NCBI GenBank assembly: GCA_039028975.1
Contig: JBCCHB010000135.1
Span: 1 to 47,322 of the forward strand
Length of the DNA stretch: 47,322 nucleotides
From: JAHBNG01 sp039028975
Lineage (GTDB): Bacteria > Chloroflexota > Anaerolineae > Caldilineales > Caldilineaceae
Reading direction: 5' to 3'
Position numbers and translations under genes: made by a program. Within the stretch, counting starts at the first letter, position 1; each line of letters opens with the position of its first letter. Positions 43,605 through 47,322 of this stretch are shown in pieces. The notes under the pieces were generated by a model that saw only the letters and a list, made by a program, of their open reading frames with translations, was not told where the DNA came from and searched no databases.

Positions 43605-44216
43605 CTATTCTACCCTTTTCGCCAACTCAGCTAGTAATGCCTTGGCCTCCACCAAATCCACTGTATCAAACCCTTCCGTAAACCATCCATAGATTTCGGA
43701 GAGCATTTGATGCGCCTCAGCACATTTGCCCTGATTTTGCCAAAGGCGACAGAGGCTGACGGTTGCGCGGAGTTCCCATAGTTTTGCGTGCTGACGCTGG
43801 GCCACGTCGATGGCTTGATGAAAAGAATCTTCGGCTTCACGCTCACTGTTATCACAGCAGCGCAAAAGTTCACCCTGTAGCCGCCAGAGTTCTACCTCGA
43901 AGTTTTTGTCTTTCGTATCCTCGGCAAGTCGGAGCGCCTCTGCTGTATATTCTAGGCCCATTTTAATGTTGCCTAGACGGTATTGAGCGCTTGCCGCCAT
44001 TCCAAGGTACCAGGGTGTGCTAACGTGAGCATCTGTAGCATGATAAGCTTCTATACCCTCTAATATCTCAGTTAATCCATCTACTGGATTACCTAACTCG
44101 GACATTACCCATCCCCGGAATGGTCTACTGGCTGCTTTCCAGAAGCCAAAATCATAGTCTGTTGTAATTTGAATCGCTTTATTTACGTAGGATAGCACCT
44201 CGGCTGAATGATTCAA
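43605..44216 (-). CDS. C-terminal TPR part of the frameshifted BTAD regulator
   Basis: About 203 residues in frame from a TTG at 44216; the sense continues from the larger frame at 44213-46885. The segment ...EVLSYVNKAIQI, LWELRATVSLCRLWQNQGKCAEAHQMLSEIYGWFTEGFDTVDLVEAKALLAELAKRV is the canonical C-terminus of AfsR/SARP-like ATPase-TPR regulators. Restoring one T in the T5 run at 44236-44240 joins both frames as YHFFSRLQQCLNHSAEV, which fits the family better than the present ends. It is therefore a fragment, not a separate gene, unless translation reinitiates at the overlapping TTGA. Confidence 0.8.
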   Translation of the reverse strand: MNHSAEVLSYVNKAIQITTDYDFGFWKAASRPFRGWVMSELGNPVDGLTEILEGIEAYHATDAHVSTPWYLGMAASAQYRLGNIKMGLEYTAEALRLAEDTKDKNFEVELWRLQGELLRCCDNSEREAEDSFHQAIDVAQRQHAKLWELRATVSLCRLWQNQGKCAEAHQMLSEIYGWFTEGFDTVDLVEAKALLAELAKRVE

Positions 44217-46885
44217 GCATTGTTGAAGTCGACTGAAAAATGATATGCATAGCCATAGCTATGCATATCATCTAGCTTTTCTGCAAGCTCCAAAACCTCT
44301 TTGCCGTTCCGTAATGCTTGTTCTGGATATCCTAAACAACATAACGTAAGGGCCAGAGCCATACCGCAGATTATCTCAGAATTCTGCGGGTATTTTGTTA
44401 TGTAACCTTGATCCATTGAGGCTGAATAATAACCTAGTCCATATTCAAGGTGCTTTCGTGCTTGCTTGAAGTCCCCACGCCAAAAATAGATTGTACCGTG
44501 TGAGTAATGTGCTTCTGTGAAGTATTCGGAACTATTTATCTCCTCAGCTTGTTGCAACAAGCCCCTTGCAAGAGTGACTGCTCTATCCAACTCTCCACGA
44601 ACGACGGAGATGCTCAAGATGCCGCGCAAAATTCGAAAATCGACTTGTTGATCGATCTGTTTGCTAAGTGATTGAACCTTTATATAGACATCTTGTACAT
44701 CACGCGAACCGGCACCTTTAAGTGTTGAAATGGGAATAGTCAACGTTGTTAGAAGCGAAATTTCTTGTCTAACCGTCGCATAATTGTGCGGGATGTTGCT
44801 GAAAAGCCTCAACCCTGCATTTAAAGATCTAACCGCTTCTTTATTCGCCGATAAACGCAATGCCTGTTTTGCTGACTCATGAAAATAGTCTACGGCATTG
44901 GAAAGCAGTCCTGCATATTCACTGTGTATTGCAAGTTGACCATAGACAGAATCCCAATGCCCATCATGTATAATCTCTAAAGCTTCAGCCACACTCCGAT
45001 GCAACAGCCGCCGCTTAATTGGCCCAATCTCCGCATAGGCCACATCCCGAATTCGGTCGTGGCTAAAATCAAAGTGAACTACATCCACCTCCTTGATAAT
45101 CCGCTGCTGCCACAATTCATCCAGCAGAATTAACACCTCATTCTCATCGCTCTCCGCAGCTTTTGCCAGCAGCGTTACATCAAACGCTCGGCCGATAGTC
45201 GCACCAAGCTGGGCCAACTGCCGGGCTTGGGATGAAAGCTTGCCTAAACGCGACTGAATCACGCTATATATTTTGGCAGGAATAGAGGATAGGGAGGCTG
45301 CGGCTGAGGCAGAGGAGTCACCATTATCTGTAGGCCCGGCGCGCATGGTTTCGATGACAAAGAGGGGGTTGCCCGCGGTGTCGTCAAAAATTTGTTGAGC
45401 GTGGGCGTCTTCAAGGGTGGTTTCACTCACCTTTTGGGCCAGCTGATTGGTCGCCTCCGCACTCAATTCAGATAGGTGTACTTTGGTCAGTTTGTCCTGC
45501 CGCCGCAAATGATGGCAGATGCGGTGCAGTGGATGGTCGTCGTATAGCTCATTGAGGCGTACTGTTCCCACAACCAAGATAGGTACATCGCTGCGCTCTA
45601 TCAGATATTGAATCCACTCCAGCGTATCTGTATCAGTCCATTGGAGATCATCAAGAACTAGCAGCAGCGGACCATCTACCAGAGTGAAGACCTCGACCAG
45701 CGCATCGAAAAAACGTTTGCGCTGCCAACCTTCCTTCAAGGGTTCAGGCTGGGGCACTCCTCGGGAGAGCAGCTCAGGAAGCAGCCGAGAAACCTCAACC
45801 CGCCACCCAATGTTAACTTGGCTTAGCACAGAATTCAGAGGGGCGGAGCGCAACCAGTCGGTGATGGGACCAAAGGCAAGCTGGCCCTGCAATTCGTGGG
45901 AACGGGTTCGGGCCACGGATACGTCATCTCGCTCCGCCAACAACAACAACTCCTCGGCCAGGCGGGTTTTGCCGATGCCCGCTTCGCCGCCAATACAGAC
46001 AAAATGGCTTTGGCTTAGTGCGTGCCAGACGTTGCGAATGATTTGCCATTCGCTGTCTCGTCCCACCAGCGGGTAATCTACCCGAGTTTGGGTACGCTTT
46101 GCCGAGTGTTTGCGACGCGTCGGTTTTGATATTGACTCTGATTCTGCTGGTGAAAAGGTGCCGTTACGGATCTGGGCCACAAGCTCGACCGTGGCCGGAC
46201 TTGGCTCCACAACCAGTTCGGCGCGCAGGTTTTTGCAGCAGATCTCGTACTGGGCCAAAGCCGAGCTGACGTCACCACTTTGGGCCAGCAGCTCGATGAG
46301 TTTACGATGAAAATCCTCTTGCCACGGTTCGATTTTAAGCAAGCGACGTAATCCGTTGATCGCCTTGGCTAGTTGGTTCTCTGCCGTGTACTCCTCCACA
46401 AGTAGCCGAAGAAGCTCAAGGAGATGGGTTCTAAGTTCGCTTTGTATGGCTAATGCCCATTCTTCAAACTCCAGGCTCAACGATACGCTGAAACCGGTTA
46501 AGAAATCGGCCGTATAGAGCGCAACTGCGCACTCCATATCATCGGCTGAATCATGGTTTGCCTGCTCTGCCAGCGTCGAAAAGTGAATCACGTCCACCGA
46601 GAATGTATCAGACGCTAAGGTCACGTTCCGATACCCCTCTTCGATCAGCACCACCCCATCTATTTTGCGTAGATTGTTCAGGGCCCTTTTGAGGTTACCG
46701 CGTTTGGTCTTCGGCACATCGGCCCAGAGGAGTTCGGCCAACGCATCCCGGCTGTGGGTCTGCCCAGTGACGGCCAGATAGATGAGTAGGGCGCGCGCTT
46801 TGTCAGTGATAAAGCCTGTTAGAGGCTGATCTTGATAGTGAAATTGGGGGGAACCAAAAAGCGTCAGGTGGAGTTTGGGTTGCAT
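44213..46885 (-). CDS. BTAD-family regulator with AAA ATPase and TPRs, frameshifted
   Basis: 890 residues before a premature stop. The N-terminus (KLHLTLFGSPQFHYQDQPLTGFITDKARALLIYLAV) is the winged helix, 100-245 the BTAD domain, then an AAA/STAND ATPase with Walker A GGEAGIGKTRLAEE and Walker B LLVLDDLQWTD, then helical TPR repeats. The remaining repeats are in another frame (43605-44216). The full product would be about 1,094 residues. The frameshift sits in a T5 run (sense strand) beside the perfect palindrome 44241-44270. It could be a natural mutation, an assembly error or slippage. The N-terminal half with DNA-binding and ATPase parts would still be made. Confidence 0.9.
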   Translation of the reverse strand: MQPKLHLTLFGSPQFHYQDQPLTGFITDKARALLIYLAVTGQTHSRDALAELLWADVPKTKRGNLKRALNNLRKIDGVVLIEEGYRNVTLASDTFSVDVIHFSTLAEQANHDSADDMECAVALYTADFLTGFSVSLSLEFEEWALAIQSELRTHLLELLRLLVEEYTAENQLAKAINGLRRLLKIEPWQEDFHRKLIELLAQSGDVSSALAQYEICCKNLRAELVVEPSPATVELVAQIRNGTFSPAESESISKPTRRKHSAKRTQTRVDYPLVGRDSEWQIIRNVWHALSQSHFVCIGGEAGIGKTRLAEELLLLAERDDVSVARTRSHELQGQLAFGPITDWLRSAPLNSVLSQVNIGWRVEVSRLLPELLSRGVPQPEPLKEGWQRKRFFDALVEVFTLVDGPLLLVLDDLQWTDTDTLEWIQYLIERSDVPILVVGTVRLNELYDDHPLHRICHHLRRQDKLTKVHLSELSAEATNQLAQKVSETTLEDAHAQQIFDDTAGNPLFVIETMRAGPTDNGDSSASAAASLSSIPAKIYSVIQSRLGKLSSQARQLAQLGATIGRAFDVTLLAKAAESDENEVLILLDELWQQRIIKEVDVVHFDFSHDRIRDVAYAEIGPIKRRLLHRSVAEALEIIHDGHWDSVYGQLAIHSEYAGLLSNAVDYFHESAKQALRLSANKEAVRSLNAGLRLFSNIPHNYATVRQEISLLTTLTIPISTLKGAGSRDVQDVYIKVQSLSKQIDQQVDFRILRGILSISVVRGELDRAVTLARGLLQQAEEINSSEYFTEAHYSHGTIYFWRGDFKQARKHLEYGLGYYSASMDQGYITKYPQNSEIICGMALALTLCCLGYPEQALRNGKEVLELAEKLDDMHSYGYAYHFSVDFNNA
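44236..44270. repeat. Perfect 30-bp palindrome next to an A5 run, inside the coding region
   Basis: TGATATGCATAGC (44241-44253) and GCTATGCATATCA (44258-44270) are exact reverse complements around CATA. Directly beside it at 44236-44240 are five A (five T on the sense strand), the place where the reading frame is lost. Confidence 0.9.
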
Positions 46886-47190
46886 AGAGATGTAAGTGAA
46901 CGTTCTTCAGGTGTGGGGACAACATTGTTCCAGTATAATTCAATTATAAATTAGAGGAATCGTCATTCGCAACTGACAGATCTCCCCATCACAATCGAGT
47001 CCAAAGTCCTTTGCCCGACTCATGAACTGGGGTTGATCCGCGGTGCAAGCGGTCTTCATTATGTATTCTCTATTAGCTCTGCTGGTCCTTGTTGCGGTAA
47101 GGAGTGAACGCAGAATTCCCCGACGTGTCTAGCTGTTTGAAAGCCCAGCATGACGAACCATCCGTAAGGGTCCGAATCGATTTAATTAAA
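46886..47190. other. Non-coding gap upstream of the second BTAD gene
   Basis: On the minus strand a TATACT box lies near 46933 and could be the regulator's promoter; no clear -35 is seen. The open frame at 47073-47285 (minus) runs through the left end of the IS element and has no domain signs. Nothing else is supported. Confidence 0.4.
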
Positions 47191-47194
47191 CCCG

Positions 47195-47322
47195 ATAAAC
47201 CCCCAGCTCTGCTGGGGAGACTATAAAAGTTTGACTTATGCGGCAGTTTCCAGTTGGCTAACGAAGTGGGCCGCTCGTTAACCAACTGGAGACAAAAATG
47301 GACTACAAGAGTTTATCGCATA
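47195..47322 (+). mobile_element. Left end of an IS200/IS605-type element, cut by the window edge
   Basis: A subterminal hairpin CCCCAGC-TCT-GCTGGGG (47201-47217) is followed by a second imperfect hairpin (47250-47264 with 47275-47289, one mismatch). The second stem runs into the ribosome site AACTGGAG just before the transposase ATG. IS200 elements are known for an unpaired-end structure and a leader hairpin that hides the ribosome site. The element boundary itself cannot be placed exactly. Confidence 0.6.
47298..47322 (+). CDS. tnpA: IS200/IS605 transposase TnpA, N-terminus only
   Basis: Only eight codons are inside the window, reading MDYKSLSH. That is the N-terminus of many IS200/IS605 TnpA proteins as I remember them (MDYKSLSHT-type). 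The active-site HUH and Tyr motifs lie outside. It differs from the RAYT at 41210, which starts MNIRRYY. GGAGA lies about 6 bases upstream. Confidence 0.55.

Noticed and set aside
44200..44240. Programmed ribosomal frameshift in the BTAD regulator
   Set aside because: No slippery heptamer is present at the stop and the hairpin is upstream of the shift site; a one-base loss in the T5 run explains the data better.
47073..47285. Minus-strand open frame at the right edge
   Set aside because: It covers the hairpins at the left end of the IS element and has no domain signs; an antisense RNA there is possible but unsupported.

Overview
The window looks like a chromosomal segment of a Chloroflexota bacterium, probably in or near Anaerolineae/Caldilineae. 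This rests on gene content, not on any search: two very long SARP/BTAD-type regulators with NTPase and TPR domains, an RNase H-like protein ending in a GH tail, a single-RRM RNA-binding protein, Tat-exported DUF1800/DUF1501 proteins, a secreted protein ending in an FLP-type tail, and many small hydrolases, dehydrogenases and dioxygenases. Base composition is moderate. Genes are spread over both strands in short units, and intergenic spaces are rich in inverted repeats.

Layout. 1-620: a structured RNA locus (probable 6S RNA) with its own promoter and strong terminator. 626-6032: MBL-fold protein, RNase H-like protein and the first BTAD regulator. 6242-8804: RRM protein and a two-gene aconitase X operon with a clear promoter. 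8816-14281: membrane-embedded subtilase, BtrH-like protein, tRNA-Leu(UAA) and PIG-L deacetylase. 14988-17228: DUF4332, Nudix hydrolase and M20 peptidase. 17574-24070: an export/surface block with DUF1800, DUF1501, a membrane-anchored H-type lectin and a secreted legumain-like (C13) peptidase. 24252-28206: PhyH dioxygenase, SMP-30 lactonase, an SdpR/SdpI pair and an ion channel. 28416-38979: catabolic and transport genes (two Gfo/Idh/MocA oxidoreductases, gamma-glutamyltransferase, isochorismatase-like hydrolase, aberrant HisI, enoyl-CoA hydratase, dual-specificity phosphatase, sarcosine-oxidase-like flavoprotein, MFS transporter). 39192-40731: small protein and a lipoprotein with two copies of one domain. 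40741-42242: a tandem REP array interrupted by its own REP-associated tyrosine transposase (RAYT). 42571-43588: unknown protein plus C39-like peptidase behind a structured leader. 43605-46885: second BTAD regulator, split by a frameshift. The right edge enters an IS200/IS605-type element.

The strongest system-level signal is the RAYT locus. It holds six repeat units of about 157 bp. Each has two hairpins flanked by inward-facing CTAC/GTAG tetranucleotides, as in known REP/BIME systems. The transposase gene sits exactly between the two hairpins of unit 3, and its stop codon shares a base with the GTAG. Two other intergenic repeat families also carry GTAG-plus-hairpin architecture, and at least two further inverted-repeat families are scattered in the window. 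Other notable points are the lectin/legumain pair, enzymes missing family-typical catalytic residues (MBL, BtrH, HisI), and a one-base frameshift in a T5 run next to a perfect 30-bp palindrome.
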